Below are positions 43,389 to 52,321 of a DNA stretch of 64,000 nt, piece by piece. A program made the translations under genes and the position numbers. This DNA comes from Pseudomonadota bacterium (GTDB lineage Bacteria; Pseudomonadota; Alphaproteobacteria; Acetobacterales; Acetobacteraceae). A model generated the notes under the pieces. It had not been told where the DNA came from. It worked only from the letters and a program-made list of their open reading frames with translations, and did no database searches. The stretch is from the NCBI GenBank assembly GCA_021815825.1, contig JAKAZO010000001.1:32771-96770 (forward strand), written 5' to 3'. The number at the start of each line of letters is the position of its first letter. Positions within the stretch are counted from its first letter, which is position 1.

Positions 43389-44459
43389 TCAAGCCCCGCC
43401 GCGAGCGGCATTCCTGATGACGCCGATGCCGTGGCGGGCGAATGCCAGCGACAGTTCGCCCACCGCCGCGGCATTGGACGCCGCCGCGGTTCCAGCCCGC
43501 GCCCGTGCCGCGATGCCCTCGAAAATCACCGCGAATCGAAACAGCGCGAAGGCGACGTGGAATGGCTGCAGGCGCTCGCCTCCGCCGGTACGCCGGGCGC
43601 GGTAATACCAATCGAGGTAGGTGTTCTCGGCAGGAATCGACAGCGACGCGAGATCGAGCCCGAGCAGGCCGCCATACTCCTCCGGCCGACTGTGCCAGGC
43701 GAGGGCGCTGAAGGCGAGGTCCGCGAGCGGGTGCCCCAGGGTGGAAAGCTCCCAGTCGAGCACCGCCACGAGGCGCGGCGCGGTGGGGTGGAACATGAGA
43801 TTGCCCATCCGATAATCGCCATGGCAGAGCACCGTCTCCTCGCCGGCGGGGATGTGTTCCGGCAGCCAGGCGGCCAACTCGGCGAGATCGGGAATGTCGC
43901 GGAAGCGGGCGGCATCCCATTGCTTCGTCCAGCGCCCGATCTGGCGCGCGAAGTAATTGCCTGGACGGCCGAAATCCTCCAGCCCCGCGGCGCGCCAGTC
44001 GATGTCGTGCAGGGCCGCGAGGGTTTCGGCCATGGTCCGCAGCATCGGCGCGCGCTCGTCCGGCGCCGCGGCGGCCAGCGCGGTATCGTGGAACACGCGC
44101 CCTTCCAGCCGCTCCATGACATAGAACGCGGTGCCGACCACATCTGGCGCGGCATGGAACAGAAGCACCGTTGGCACCGGGACCGCGGAGCCGGCGAGCG
44201 CGCTGAGTACACGGAATTCGCGGTCGACCGCATGCGCTGAGGGCAGCAGCGTGCCAGCCGGACGCTTGCGCAGAACCAGTCGCCGCTGCGGATAGGTGAC
44301 GAAAAAGGTCGGGTTGGACTGCCCGCCGCCGACGCGTCCGAGCGTCATCGGCCCGGCAAGGCCAAGCGCATCGCGCAGGAAGGCGTCCAGCCGCGCTGGG
44401 TCGAACTCGCCGGCGGCCGCGCCGGCCGCATCGCCTTCCGCCGCATCGCCTTCCGCCAT
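43389..44459 (-). CDS. Phosphotransferase family protein (APH/ACAD10-like kinase)
   Basis: A 356-residue aminoglycoside-phosphotransferase-fold kinase. Motifs are VGGGQSNPTFFV (nucleotide loop, about 41-52), LVLRKRPAGTLLPSAHAVDREFRV with the ATP-binding Lys, the catalytic VLCHGDYRMGNLMFH (about 208-222) and VLDWELSTLGHPLADLA (Asp of the DFG-like site). This subgroup is typical of kinases associated with acyl-CoA dehydrogenases (ACAD10/11-like) rather than drug resistance. ATG 44459 follows a GGGAGGAG site. The first residues hold a 15-base tandem duplication (AEGDAAEGDAA). Confidence 0.87.
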   Translation of the reverse strand: MAEGDAAEGDAAGAAAGEFDPARLDAFLRDALGLAGPMTLGRVGGGQSNPTFFVTYPQRRLVLRKRPAGTLLPSAHAVDREFRVLSALAGSAVPVPTVLLFHAAPDVVGTAFYVMERLEGRVFHDTALAAAAPDERAPMLRTMAETLAALHDIDWRAAGLEDFGRPGNYFARQIGRWTKQWDAARFRDIPDLAELAAWLPEHIPAGEETVLCHGDYRMGNLMFHPTAPRLVAVLDWELSTLGHPLADLAFSALAWHSRPEEYGGLLGLDLASLSIPAENTYLDWYYRARRTGGGERLQPFHVAFALFRFAVIFEGIAARARAGTAAASNAAAVGELSLAFARHGIGVIRNAARGGA

Positions 44460-44565
44460 GAAGCTCCTCCCAGTTGCCATTGCCGGTGCCCTGCGTGGAC
44501 AAGCCGTCGCTTCCGCTGATAGATGCGCAGGTCACACCCTATCAAGCCCCGCGGGCAGGCCAAGC

Positions 44566-46002
44566 ATGCAGGTTCCCTCCGCTGCAATCCTCTGCGTCGG
44601 CGACGTGATGCTCGATCGCTACCATTATGGCGAGGTCGAGCGCATTTCGCCGGAGGCACCGGTGCCGGTTCTGCGGCTGCGGAGCACGCGCACCATGCTC
44701 GGCGGCGCCGGCAACGTCGCCCATAACATCGCCGCACTTGGCGGGCGGGCGCGGCTCGTGGGGCTGATCGGCAATGACGAAACTGGCCGGCTGTTCGCCG
44801 AGCGGATCGCGGCCATCAGCGGCATCGAGCCTGGCCTGGTCACGAGCCGGCAGCGCCCAACGATCTGCAAAACCCGCTTTCTCGCCGCCCAGCAGCAGGT
44901 GGTGCGCGCCGACGAGGAGAGCGCCCTCGCCTTGCAGCCGGAGGAAGAGGAGGCGCTTATCGCTGCGCTGAGAACGGCGATCAGCGGTACCGCGGCAATC
45001 ATTCTGTCCGATTACGGCAAGGGCGTGCTGAGCCCGGCCGTGATCGACGCGGCGATGGTCGCGGCTCGCGATGCCGGTATCCCTGTCTTCGTCGATCCCA
45101 AGACCGAGGATTTCCGCCGCTACCGAGGCGCCACCTGCATCACGCCGAACCTCAAGGAACTGGCCGCCGCGGCCCGCCTGCCGGTGGCTGACGAGGGCGG
45201 CATCATCGCCGCCGCCCGCGCGGTGATGGCCCACGCCGAGGCCAAAGCCATCCTCGCCACGCGGTCCGCCCAGGGCATGATCCTGGTCGAGGCGAATGGC
45301 GCCGTCCATTCGGTACCTGCGCGCGCGCGCGAGGTGTTCGACGTCTCCGGCGCTGGCGATACCGTCATCGCCACGCTGGCGCTCGCCCATGCGGGAGGGC
45401 TCAGCCTGGCGCAGGCGATGCACATCGCCAACGCCGCCGCCGGGGTGGTGGTGAGCAAGGTCGGCACTGCCACCGTCGAGCCCGCCGAACTGGCACGCGA
45501 ACTCGCCGAGACCGATCAGGACGAGCCCGCACCGGCACTGCGGAGCTGGGCTGAAACCGAAGTGGTTGTGGCGCGCTGGAAACGGCAAGGGCTCAGTGTC
45601 GGCTTCACCAATGGCTGCTTCGACATTCTGCATGCCGGGCACGTCGCGCTGCTGGCGGCGGCGCGGGCCCAGTGCGACCGGCTTGTGGTGGCGCTGAACA
45701 GTGACGCCTCGGTCGCCCGGCTCAAGGGGCCAGCGCGTCCGATCAATGGGCTGGCCGACCGTTCCGCCGTCCTCGGCGCAATCCGGCATGTCGATTGCCT
45801 CGTCGCCTTCGAGGAGGACACGCCGCTGGAGCTGATCCGCCGCCTGCTGCCGGACGTGCTCGTGAAGGGAGCCGATTATCGCGTCGAGGACGTGGTCGGC
45901 GCCGATGTCGTCCAGCAGGCCGGCGGGCGCGTGCTGCTGTGCGAACTCCTGGCCGGGCGCTCGACGACACATCTGGTCGAGCGCCTTGCCAATCGTGCCT
46001 AG
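44566..46002 (+). CDS. hldE: Bifunctional D-beta-heptose-7-phosphate kinase / heptose-1-phosphate adenylyltransferase
   Basis: Makes ADP-heptose for the LPS inner core. The 478 residues hold a ribokinase-type domain (about 1-320) with GDVMLDRYHYGEVERISPEAPVPVL, GGAGNVAHNIAALGG and the catalytic FDVSGAGDTVIATLALA. An adenylyltransferase domain follows (about 340-478) with GFTNGCFDILHAGHVALL and the NSDASVARLKGPARPI motif. HldD (15456) completes the pathway. The TAG stop lies in the left arm of a 53-base AT-rich palindrome, so the last codon context may be recent. Confidence 0.95.
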   Translation: MQVPSAAILCVGDVMLDRYHYGEVERISPEAPVPVLRLRSTRTMLGGAGNVAHNIAALGGRARLVGLIGNDETGRLFAERIAAISGIEPGLVTSRQRPTICKTRFLAAQQQVVRADEESALALQPEEEEALIAALRTAISGTAAIILSDYGKGVLSPAVIDAAMVAARDAGIPVFVDPKTEDFRRYRGATCITPNLKELAAAARLPVADEGGIIAAARAVMAHAEAKAILATRSAQGMILVEANGAVHSVPARAREVFDVSGAGDTVIATLALAHAGGLSLAQAMHIANAAAGVVVSKVGTATVEPAELARELAETDQDEPAPALRSWAETEVVVARWKRQGLSVGFTNGCFDILHAGHVALLAAARAQCDRLVVALNSDASVARLKGPARPINGLADRSAVLGAIRHVDCLVAFEEDTPLELIRRLLPDVLVKGADYRVEDVVGADVVQQAGGRVLLCELLAGRSTTHLVERLANRA

Positions 46003-46052
46003 TGTGATGATTCAGAAATTTCTGTACGAATTTCTGAATTTGAATCACACTA
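46000..46052. repeat. AT-rich 53-base imperfect palindrome between hldE and bcp
   Basis: Outer arms TAGTGTGAT (46000-46008) and ATCACACTA (46044-46052) are exact complements, as are inner arms TTCAGAAATT (46011-46020) and AATTTCTGAA (46029-46038). They flank an 8-base loop, with small bulges between arms. The element is strikingly AT-rich for this genome. It sits between two convergent genes and supplies the hldE stop codon. It could act as a bidirectional terminator or be a dispersed palindromic repeat; the sharp composition change favours an inserted repeat. Confidence 0.7.
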
Positions 46053-46075
46053 GATTCAATATGTTAGTGGCCCGC

Positions 46076-46579
46076 TCAGGGTAGTGCCTTGACGGCCTCC
46101 AGAACGGCAGCGGCGTGGCCATCGACCTTGACCTTGCGCCAGACCCTCGCGACGCGGCCGGCCGCATCGATCAGGAACGTGCTGCGCTCGAGCCCCATCG
46201 AGGTCCGGCCATACATCGTCTTCTCGACCCAGACGCCATAGGCCTTGGCGACGGCAGTGTCGGCGTCCGAAGCAAGCGGAAAATGCAGACCGAATTTTGC
46301 TGCGAAGCGCTCAAGCGCCGGCACGGCGTCGCGCGAGATGCCGATCACCGTGGTGCCGATACTGCCGAGCTGGCCGAGCGCCTCCTGAAAACCGCAGGCC
46401 TCGCGGGTGCAGCCCGGCGTATCCGCCTTGGGATAAAAATACACTACGACTGGTTTGCCGCGCAGCGTGGCGAGGCTCACGGTGTGCCCGCCCGTTGCCG
46501 GCAGGGTGAAGTCCGGCGCCGCATCGCCAGCCTCGATACCCCGCCGCCCACCGCTCTCCGTCGCGTTGCTGCCCGCCAT
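46076..46579 (-). CDS. bcp: Thioredoxin-dependent peroxiredoxin, Bcp type
   Basis: Reduces hydroperoxides using thioredoxin. The 167 residues have the peroxidatic site YPKADTPGCTREACGFQEAL, with Cys57 and the likely resolving Cys62 five residues on, the atypical 2-Cys arrangement of Bcp/PrxQ. The opening IEAGDAAPDFTLPATGGHTVSL is typical. ATG 46579 is preferred over the longer frame because a GGGGAG-type site precedes it. It is convergent with hldE across the palindrome and lies 77 bases beyond the rpoH stop region, on the same strand. Confidence 0.94.
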   Translation of the reverse strand: MAGSNATESGGRRGIEAGDAAPDFTLPATGGHTVSLATLRGKPVVVYFYPKADTPGCTREACGFQEALGQLGSIGTTVIGISRDAVPALERFAAKFGLHFPLASDADTAVAKAYGVWVEKTMYGRTSMGLERSTFLIDAAGRVARVWRKVKVDGHAAAVLEAVKALP

Positions 46580-46656
46580 CGACCCGCTCCCCGAATATCT
46601 CTGACCGGGGAGAGTTCGTGCGGGGGGCGCCCGCGTCAAGTCCGGCGCAGCACTCC

Positions 46657-47547
46657 TCAGCCCGGCTGGGTCTGGCCCGCGCGCTGCTCGGCGATCTTGG
46701 CCTTCATCGCCTTCTGAAGCTTCTCGAAGCCGCGCACCTCGATCTGCCGAACCCGCTCGCGCGAAATCCCGTACTGCTTCGAGAGGTCCTCGAGTGTCGT
46801 CGGGTTGTCGCGCAGGCGCCGCTCGATGAGGATGTGGCGCTCGCGGTCGTTGAGCGTGGTCAGGGCCTTGGCGAGCAGGGACTGGCGGCCGGAGAGTTCC
46901 TCGCGCTCGGCGATGGCCGTTTCCTGGCTTTCAGTGTCATCCACCAGCCAATCCTGCCACTCGCCTTCGCTGTCGCTGCGCACCGGCGCGTTCAGACTGT
47001 GGTCGGGCGCGGCGAGGCGGCGGTTCATGCTGACCACGTCCTGCTCCGGCACGTCCAGCAGCCGCGCGATCTCGGAGACCTGCTCCGGCTGGAGATCGCC
47101 TTCCTCGATCGCCTGCATCTGGCCCTTGAGCCGGCGCAGGTTGAAGAACAGCTTCTTCTGCGCCGCGGTCGTGCCCATCTTCACCAGCGACCAGTTATGC
47201 AGGATATACTCCTGGATCGCGGCGCGGATCCACCACATCGCGTAGGTCGCGAGCCGGAAGCCGCGGTCGGGGTCGAAACGCTTGACCGCCTGCATCATGC
47301 CGACATTGCCCTCGCTGATGAGCTCACCGAGCGGCAGCCCATAGCCGCGATAGCCCATCGCGATCTTGGCGACGAGGCGCAGATGCGACGTGACCAGCCG
47401 GTGCGCGGCCTCGGTATCCTCCGCGTCCCGCCAGCGGTGGGAGAGCGCCAGCTCCTCCTCGGGCGTCAGCATCGGAAACTTGCGGATGTCCTGGAGATAG
47501 CGCGTTAGGTTCCCCTCAGAGGGGGCGGATATGACGGCAGAGGCCAT
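46657..47547 (-). CDS. rpoH: RNA polymerase sigma-32 factor
   Basis: Heat-shock sigma factor of 296 residues. Region 2 has SHLRLVAKIAMGYRGYGLPLGELISEGNVGMMQAVKRFDPDRGFRLATYAMWWIRAAIQEYIL, and the RpoH box QKKLFFNLRRLK (about 129-140) identifies the subclass. Region 4 ends with TLEDLSKQYGISRERVRQIEVRGFEKL. It would direct transcription of grpE, dnaK and dnaJ, which lie 10 kb to the right. No RNA-thermometer structure was sought in detail upstream. Confidence 0.96.
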   Translation of the reverse strand: MASAVISAPSEGNLTRYLQDIRKFPMLTPEEELALSHRWRDAEDTEAAHRLVTSHLRLVAKIAMGYRGYGLPLGELISEGNVGMMQAVKRFDPDRGFRLATYAMWWIRAAIQEYILHNWSLVKMGTTAAQKKLFFNLRRLKGQMQAIEEGDLQPEQVSEIARLLDVPEQDVVSMNRRLAAPDHSLNAPVRSDSEGEWQDWLVDDTESQETAIAEREELSGRQSLLAKALTTLNDRERHILIERRLRDNPTTLEDLSKQYGISRERVRQIEVRGFEKLQKAMKAKIAEQRAGQTQPG

Positions 47548-47911
47548 CCGGGCGGCTCCTTATCGTCTCAGCGGCATACGTCCTGACCGATTGCGGCTCA
47601 GGATAGCGGCCGGTTACACGGTTCTACCAGACAGGGCGCTTTAATTCGCGTTCACGCCCCGGACATCGTCCCTGACGGAGGCGACGATGGTCTGCGCGGG
47701 GCCACCCTGTAGGGGCTTATCCACGGGATCAAGCACAGAGTTCATACCGTACCGCGACGGTACGGTCAACATTTTGGCGGAGTCCGGCGTCCCGGGCCGG
47801 GCTGCGTGCGGCGCAGCCGGGGGGGGCTGGCGGGCTGGCCTCCCCATTCTGCCAACGCCATACTGGGCGCCGGATCAGTGCGGATATAGACGCAGAACGA
47901 AGGAGACGGCC
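47548..47911. other. Divergent intergenic region, rpoH and SDR gene
   Basis: A 364-base gap with no recognisable gene. It carries the rpoH promoter (leftwards) and the SDR promoter (rightwards). The one clear structure is the 9-3-9 palindrome at 47746-47766. A single TTATCCACG (47718-47726) is one mismatch from a DnaA box but is isolated. Confidence 0.5.
47746..47766. promoter_or_regulatory. Perfect operator-like palindrome
   Basis: Arms ACCGTACCG (47746-47754) and CGGTACGGT (47758-47766) are exact inverted repeats around a 3-base centre. They lie about 150 bases before the SDR start and about 200 before rpoH. Perfect short palindromes of this form are typical of TetR-type repressor sites. 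No TetR gene is adjacent; the nearest TetR-like gene in the window is at 12,891. Confidence 0.5.
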
Positions 47912-48832
47912 ATGAATGAGACGCGGATGCTCGAGGGAAAAGTGGCGGTGGTCACGGGCGCCGGCGGCGGCATCGGACGCGAGATCGCGCTGGCCATGGC
48001 GCTGGCTGGCGCGCGCATCGTCATCAACGACATCGGCGCCTCGCTGAGTGGAGAAGGCGCCTCGGCCAGCCCCGCCGAACAGACACGGCAGATCATCCTC
48101 CAGCGCGGCGGCGAGGCGGCGATCAATACCGACTCCGTAGCCGACTGGACCTCCGCCCAGCGCATCATCGCCGCCGCGCTCGACGCCTTCGGCCGGGTCG
48201 ACATCGTCGTCAACAATGCCGGCATCCTGCGGGATGTGATCTTCCACAAGATGTCGCCCGAGGACTGGTTGGCGGTGATCAACGTCCACCTCAATGGCAG
48301 CTTCTTCACCTCGCGCGCCGCGGCCGAGCATTTCCGCCGCCAGGAAAGCGGCGCCTACGTTCATATGACCAGCACATCCGGGCTGATCGGCAATTTCGGT
48401 CAGGCCAATTATGCTGCGGCCAAACTGGGCATCACGGCCCTGTCAAAATCGATCGCGCTCGACATGAAGCGCTATAATGTCCGCTCCAACTGCATCGCGC
48501 CCTTCGCCTGGAGCCGTATGACCAGCTCGATCCCGGCGGAGACGCCCGAGCAGGCGGCGCGTGTTGCCAAGATTCAACAGATGACACCGGACAAGAACGC
48601 GCCGATGGCCGTGTTCCTGGCCTCCGAGGCCGCGCGCGAGGTGACCGGGCAGGTGTTCGCCACCCGTCACAACGAGATTTTCCTGATGAGCCAAAGCCGG
48701 CCGATCCGCGGCATCCATCGCGGCGAGGGCTGGACCCCGGCGCTGATCGCCGAGCACGCCTGGCCGGCCCTGAGGGATGCGAAGCAGCCGCTCGATCGCA
48801 GCGGCGAGGTGTTCTCCTGGGATCCGGTGTGA
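47912..48832 (+). CDS. SDR oxidoreductase, peroxisomal MFE-2-like hydroxyacyl-CoA dehydrogenase type
   Basis: A 306-residue short-chain dehydrogenase with an extended C-terminus. Motifs are VVTGAGGGIGREIALAMALAGARIVINDIG (about 12-41), VNNAGILRDVIFHKM (about 98-112), the serine in MTSTSGLIGNFGQ and the catalytic YAAAKLG. The RD-x4-KM segment and the NDIG cofactor loop resemble the (3R)-hydroxyacyl-CoA dehydrogenase domain of multifunctional enzymes, so an acyl-CoA or steroid substrate is plausible. An AGGAGA site precedes ATG 47912. The palindrome upstream suggests dedicated repression. Confidence 0.85.
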   Translation: MNETRMLEGKVAVVTGAGGGIGREIALAMALAGARIVINDIGASLSGEGASASPAEQTRQIILQRGGEAAINTDSVADWTSAQRIIAAALDAFGRVDIVVNNAGILRDVIFHKMSPEDWLAVINVHLNGSFFTSRAAAEHFRRQESGAYVHMTSTSGLIGNFGQANYAAAKLGITALSKSIALDMKRYNVRSNCIAPFAWSRMTSSIPAETPEQAARVAKIQQMTPDKNAPMAVFLASEAAREVTGQVFATRHNEIFLMSQSRPIRGIHRGEGWTPALIAEHAWPALRDAKQPLDRSGEVFSWDPV

Positions 48833-48844
48833 TCCGCCACCGCC

Positions 48845-50455
48845 CTACTCCGGCGCGGCGCGCCAGCCCTCCAGCGTGAACGGGCGCGCCATCGCCGGGA
48901 ATTTCAGCAGCCGCTCGAGCGGTGGCACGGGGATCTCCGGCTCCCGCGAAGCCGCGCTCCAGGCGCAGAGCGCCGGGTCACGATCCGGCGGCAGCAGACG
49001 AAAGGGCGGCGCGTAGCAGCCGATGAGGCGGAAGCGCGCCGGCGGCCGTGGCGCGTCTGCCGCCAGGATCAGCGCGTCGAAGGCGGCGAGGTCCGCATCG
49101 GCCGTGACCGCACCAACCACCGTGTGCGGCGCGAAATACAGATCTCCCGGGATGCGCAGCAAGCTGCTCCCCACGGCTTCGGGGCCAAGACGGGCCAGGG
49201 CGATCGAGGCTCGCGCCCCGGCCACCAGGTTCGACAATTCGATGCGAAGCACGGGTGACGTCAGCAGCCCGCTCGCCAGCACCGAAACTGCGGCGATGAC
49301 CGGCAAGCGCCGCTTCCGGCCGCTCCATTCGCTGGTCACGATCTGCGCCAGCCCAAGCCCGACCAGCGGCACCAGAAGCGCAATCATCGGGAACAGGAAC
49401 CGCAGCTCCTTGTGTGCCACGGGCCAATAGGTCGCAAGCACGGCAAGCGCGGTCAGCGCTGTGAGCGGCAGGCTTCGCGCGCCCAGCACGGCAAGGGCAA
49501 GGATGAGCGGCGTTGCCCACAGCCAGTCGCTGAACAGCGCCGCGGGGTAGAATCCGGGCCCCAGGGTGCCGAAAGCCGAGCCGACTCCACCCAGGCCATT
49601 GAGCAGCAGATTGAGCCAGAAGCTGCGGAACGGATGGCCCCAGGTGACCCAATCCAAGAGGCCGGCGAGGGCGACCGGGGTCGCTCCGGCGGCCAGACCC
49701 ACAAGCCATCGGCGGGGGTCGGCTCGGCACATCCCAATTCCCGCCACCGCGACCGCCGGCGCCAGAGGGTTGCGCAGCACGAAAGTCAGACCAAGCAAGG
49801 CGCCGGCCTGCGCCACACGTCTCAGCCCCCCCGTGGCTGGCCAGGGTTCAATGAGGCCGAGGGCGGCGATCAGGGCATAGGCGGAGAGCGTATCCTCCAG
49901 CGGGTGCGGCGCCATCACCCACAGGTCGGGCCAGAGCGCGGCAGTGGCGCCGCAGATCCATGCCCCGCGTAACCCATGGAAGCGCTGCCCCCAGCGGATC
50001 GCGCAGACTACGACGACGAGCGAGGTCACGCTCAGCAGCGCACGGATCAGGCCGACACCGACGGCGGGGCCCGGGTCGATCCATTGCGCCAGACGCATGG
50101 GCCCGGCGAGCAGGAGCGGGATCAGCCAGTTCCTCAGCCCGACGCGGAATTCCCACGGCACCACCCCGGTCCCGAATACCAGCCGGCGCGCCTGCCCGAG
50201 ATATTGGTAGACCTCATCGGCCGCGATCACGTTCGGAAGCAGGAAGCCGACGGCGAGGCGCACCGCGGCGGCGAGTGGCACCAAGGTCCAGGCCGGGGAC
50301 AGGCGCCGGAGCAGGCGTCCCGCATGCGCCGCGAGGACCTTGTGGCGTCCGGCCGCGGCGGCGAGGCGGGGTTGGTTGTTTCGTCCGCCCAGGTCGAGCA
50401 GGGGGCGCAGGTCGCGGTGGAGCGCAGGCTCGATCGGTTCGCTCGCGAGCGGCAT
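48845..50455 (-). CDS. Polytopic membrane protein, GT22-like mannosyltransferase
   Basis: A 536-residue protein with about ten hydrophobic segments. The first luminal-type loop has IAADEVYQYLGQARRLVFGTGVVPWEFRVGLRNWLIP, and a later loop has VAHKELRFLFPMIALL. Both match the acidic-loop and HKE-R-F motifs of GT22 (ALG9/PIG-B) polyprenol-linked glycosyltransferases. The bacterial acceptor is unknown, possibly a lipid or surface glycan. ATG 50455 is used; TTG 50479 would sit on the GGGAGG site and is an alternative. Divergent from the next membrane protein. Confidence 0.72.
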   Translation of the reverse strand: MPLASEPIEPALHRDLRPLLDLGGRNNQPRLAAAAGRHKVLAAHAGRLLRRLSPAWTLVPLAAAVRLAVGFLLPNVIAADEVYQYLGQARRLVFGTGVVPWEFRVGLRNWLIPLLLAGPMRLAQWIDPGPAVGVGLIRALLSVTSLVVVVCAIRWGQRFHGLRGAWICGATAALWPDLWVMAPHPLEDTLSAYALIAALGLIEPWPATGGLRRVAQAGALLGLTFVLRNPLAPAVAVAGIGMCRADPRRWLVGLAAGATPVALAGLLDWVTWGHPFRSFWLNLLLNGLGGVGSAFGTLGPGFYPAALFSDWLWATPLILALAVLGARSLPLTALTALAVLATYWPVAHKELRFLFPMIALLVPLVGLGLAQIVTSEWSGRKRRLPVIAAVSVLASGLLTSPVLRIELSNLVAGARASIALARLGPEAVGSSLLRIPGDLYFAPHTVVGAVTADADLAAFDALILAADAPRPPARFRLIGCYAPPFRLLPPDRDPALCAWSAASREPEIPVPPLERLLKFPAMARPFTLEGWRAAPE

Positions 50456-50638
50456 CACGGAACGCCCCCATCCTCCCAACGGCCCACCGCCGGGCCAACG
50501 GGAACCCGGCCCATGGATACATCGGCCAGCTTACCGAACGATTGACGACCACATCGGGGCGAATGGCGCCGATCAACGCTTCCGCAACCTGCCCGCAGCA
50601 TTCTTGCGCCGGCCCAGACGAAAGGAGTGTGTGGTCCG

Positions 50639-52321
50639 TTGTCGCAGCCAGCCTGCCTCGCGCCACCGCGCCCAGCCGGTTGGACCGAACGCGCGTCCGC
50701 CTGGTGGCTCGTGCTCGCAGCGCTGCTGGTCACACTGCTGGTGCCACTGGCCACCGTGCAGGTGCCGCCGGTGCTCGACTATCCGAACCATCTGACGCGC
50801 GCCCACCTGCTCGCAGCCGGACTGCTGACGCAGCCGGCCGCCGACCCGGTGCTGGCGCGGTTCTATGCCCCCCACTGGGCGGCCATTCCGAACCTGGGCA
50901 CCGACCTGGTACTGGTCCCATTGTTGCCATGGCTCGATCTCCACATCGCGGGACGGATCATGCTGGGGCTCAGCCTGGTGCTGCCGGTACTGGGCTGCAT
51001 CGCCTATCATCGTGCCGCTTTCCGCACCCGATCCTACTGGCCGTTCACAGCCGGCCTGATCGCCACAGGAACCGTATTCCAGCTTGGCCTGTCGGCCTTT
51101 CTCATGGCCAGCGGCGCGGCTCTGCTGTTCGCGGCGATGTGGCTCCGGCTCGAAGCCCGGCCCGCCCTGCGCGCGCTGCTGGGAATGCTTGCGACCGCGG
51201 TCCTGTTCTTTCTGCACCTCGTCGGCGTAGGGTTCTTCGCCGTCCTGATCGGAGCTGCGGATGCCAGCGCCCTCTGGTCAATGCGGCACGAGCCGTCCCG
51301 GCTCGCGCAATCAGCCGCGTTGCGGATGGCGGTGCTGATCGGCGCGATGGCTCCGACGCTGGTGCTGATATGGCTGGCCCCGCCCGAGGCCATTGGCGGC
51401 GCAGCGCGATGGCATCGGCCGGCGTGGAAGCTGTTCGCCGCCGCCGCCCCCTTCATGGCGTTCGACTGCGCGCTCGATTGGGCCAGCGCGGCCCTGTTCC
51501 TGGCCCTGATCTACGCGCTGCTGCGCGATGGGGCCTTGCGCCCGGCCGCGCCGGCGGTCCCCGCGCTCCTGGCGCTCGGCGTGATCGGCGCCGTGGCCCC
51601 GTTCGCAATCCACGAAACGACGTTTGTCGATCTGCGGGTGCTGACCCTGGCGGCCCTCATGCTGCCGGCGGGGCTGGGGCTTACCGCTTCGCGACCCAGC
51701 GGATCGCGGCCGGATGGCCAGTTGCCCTTCAGGCGCCTGCTGCGAGCGACCGCCACCATCGTCGTCGCCTTGCTGGTCCTCCGCAGCGGTGAGATGGCGC
51801 TCGCCTGGCAGCGCCATGGCGCCGACCTGACTGCGTTTCGACGCACCATCGCCTCGGTTCCAGCGGGGGGTCTCGTCCTCGTCGTTCGGGTCTCGGCGCA
51901 GGACAGTCCCGAATACTGGGACTCCCAGCCGCTTGCCCGCCGCGCCCGCCCGATGCCGCTCGACCTGCATCTGCCCGCCTTGCTGGTGCTGGAGCGCCAC
52001 GCGTTCTGGCCGCTGCTGTTCGCCGATCCGGCCAAGCAGCCGCTGGTCGTTCGCCCGCCTTTCCAGGACCTGGCGCTGCCCTCCGGCGTGCCGCCGGACT
52101 GGCACGACCTCGCGACCGGCCGGGTCGGACCCGGCGAGAGCCCGGCGCCCTATCTCGCCGACTGGCGGCGCCGGTTCGACTACGTGCTGGTGCTGGATGC
52201 CGGCGGCGCCGCGCGGCTGGACACGACACTGCCCGGCTGGGTCGATCTGGTCCACGCCGAGGACATCGCCGCGCTTTACCGCGTCCGCCACCCGAACGCG
52301 GCCGCGCCTCAGCTGCGATAG
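50639..52321 (+). CDS. Hypothetical polytopic membrane protein
   Basis: About 560 residues with roughly ten hydrophobic segments. The first periplasmic loop begins VPPVLDYPNHLTRAHLL, followed by FYAPHWAAIPNLGTDLV. A soluble C-terminal part of about 150 residues (SPEYWDSQPLARRARPMPLDLHLPALLVLERHAFWPLLF onward) follows. The layout resembles polyprenol-phosphate-dependent glycosyltransferases (GT-C fold), with a DYPNH-type acidic loop, but no family is assigned. The start is doubtful: TTG 50639 lies 11 bases after AGGAG, while GTG 50627 would overlap it. The 3' end overlaps argJ by 13 bases. Confidence 0.65.
   Translation: MSQPACLAPPRPAGWTERASAWWLVLAALLVTLLVPLATVQVPPVLDYPNHLTRAHLLAAGLLTQPAADPVLARFYAPHWAAIPNLGTDLVLVPLLPWLDLHIAGRIMLGLSLVLPVLGCIAYHRAAFRTRSYWPFTAGLIATGTVFQLGLSAFLMASGAALLFAAMWLRLEARPALRALLGMLATAVLFFLHLVGVGFFAVLIGAADASALWSMRHEPSRLAQSAALRMAVLIGAMAPTLVLIWLAPPEAIGGAARWHRPAWKLFAAAAPFMAFDCALDWASAALFLALIYALLRDGALRPAAPAVPALLALGVIGAVAPFAIHETTFVDLRVLTLAALMLPAGLGLTASRPSGSRPDGQLPFRRLLRATATIVVALLVLRSGEMALAWQRHGADLTAFRRTIASVPAGGLVLVVRVSAQDSPEYWDSQPLARRARPMPLDLHLPALLVLERHAFWPLLFADPAKQPLVVRPPFQDLALPSGVPPDWHDLATGRVGPGESPAPYLADWRRRFDYVLVLDAGGAARLDTTLPGWVDLVHAEDIAALYRVRHPNAAAPQLR

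Noticed and set aside
47718..47726. TTATCCACG resembling a DnaA box
   Set aside because: Single copy with one mismatch, no clustered boxes, no AT-rich unwinding region and no dnaA or replication genes nearby.
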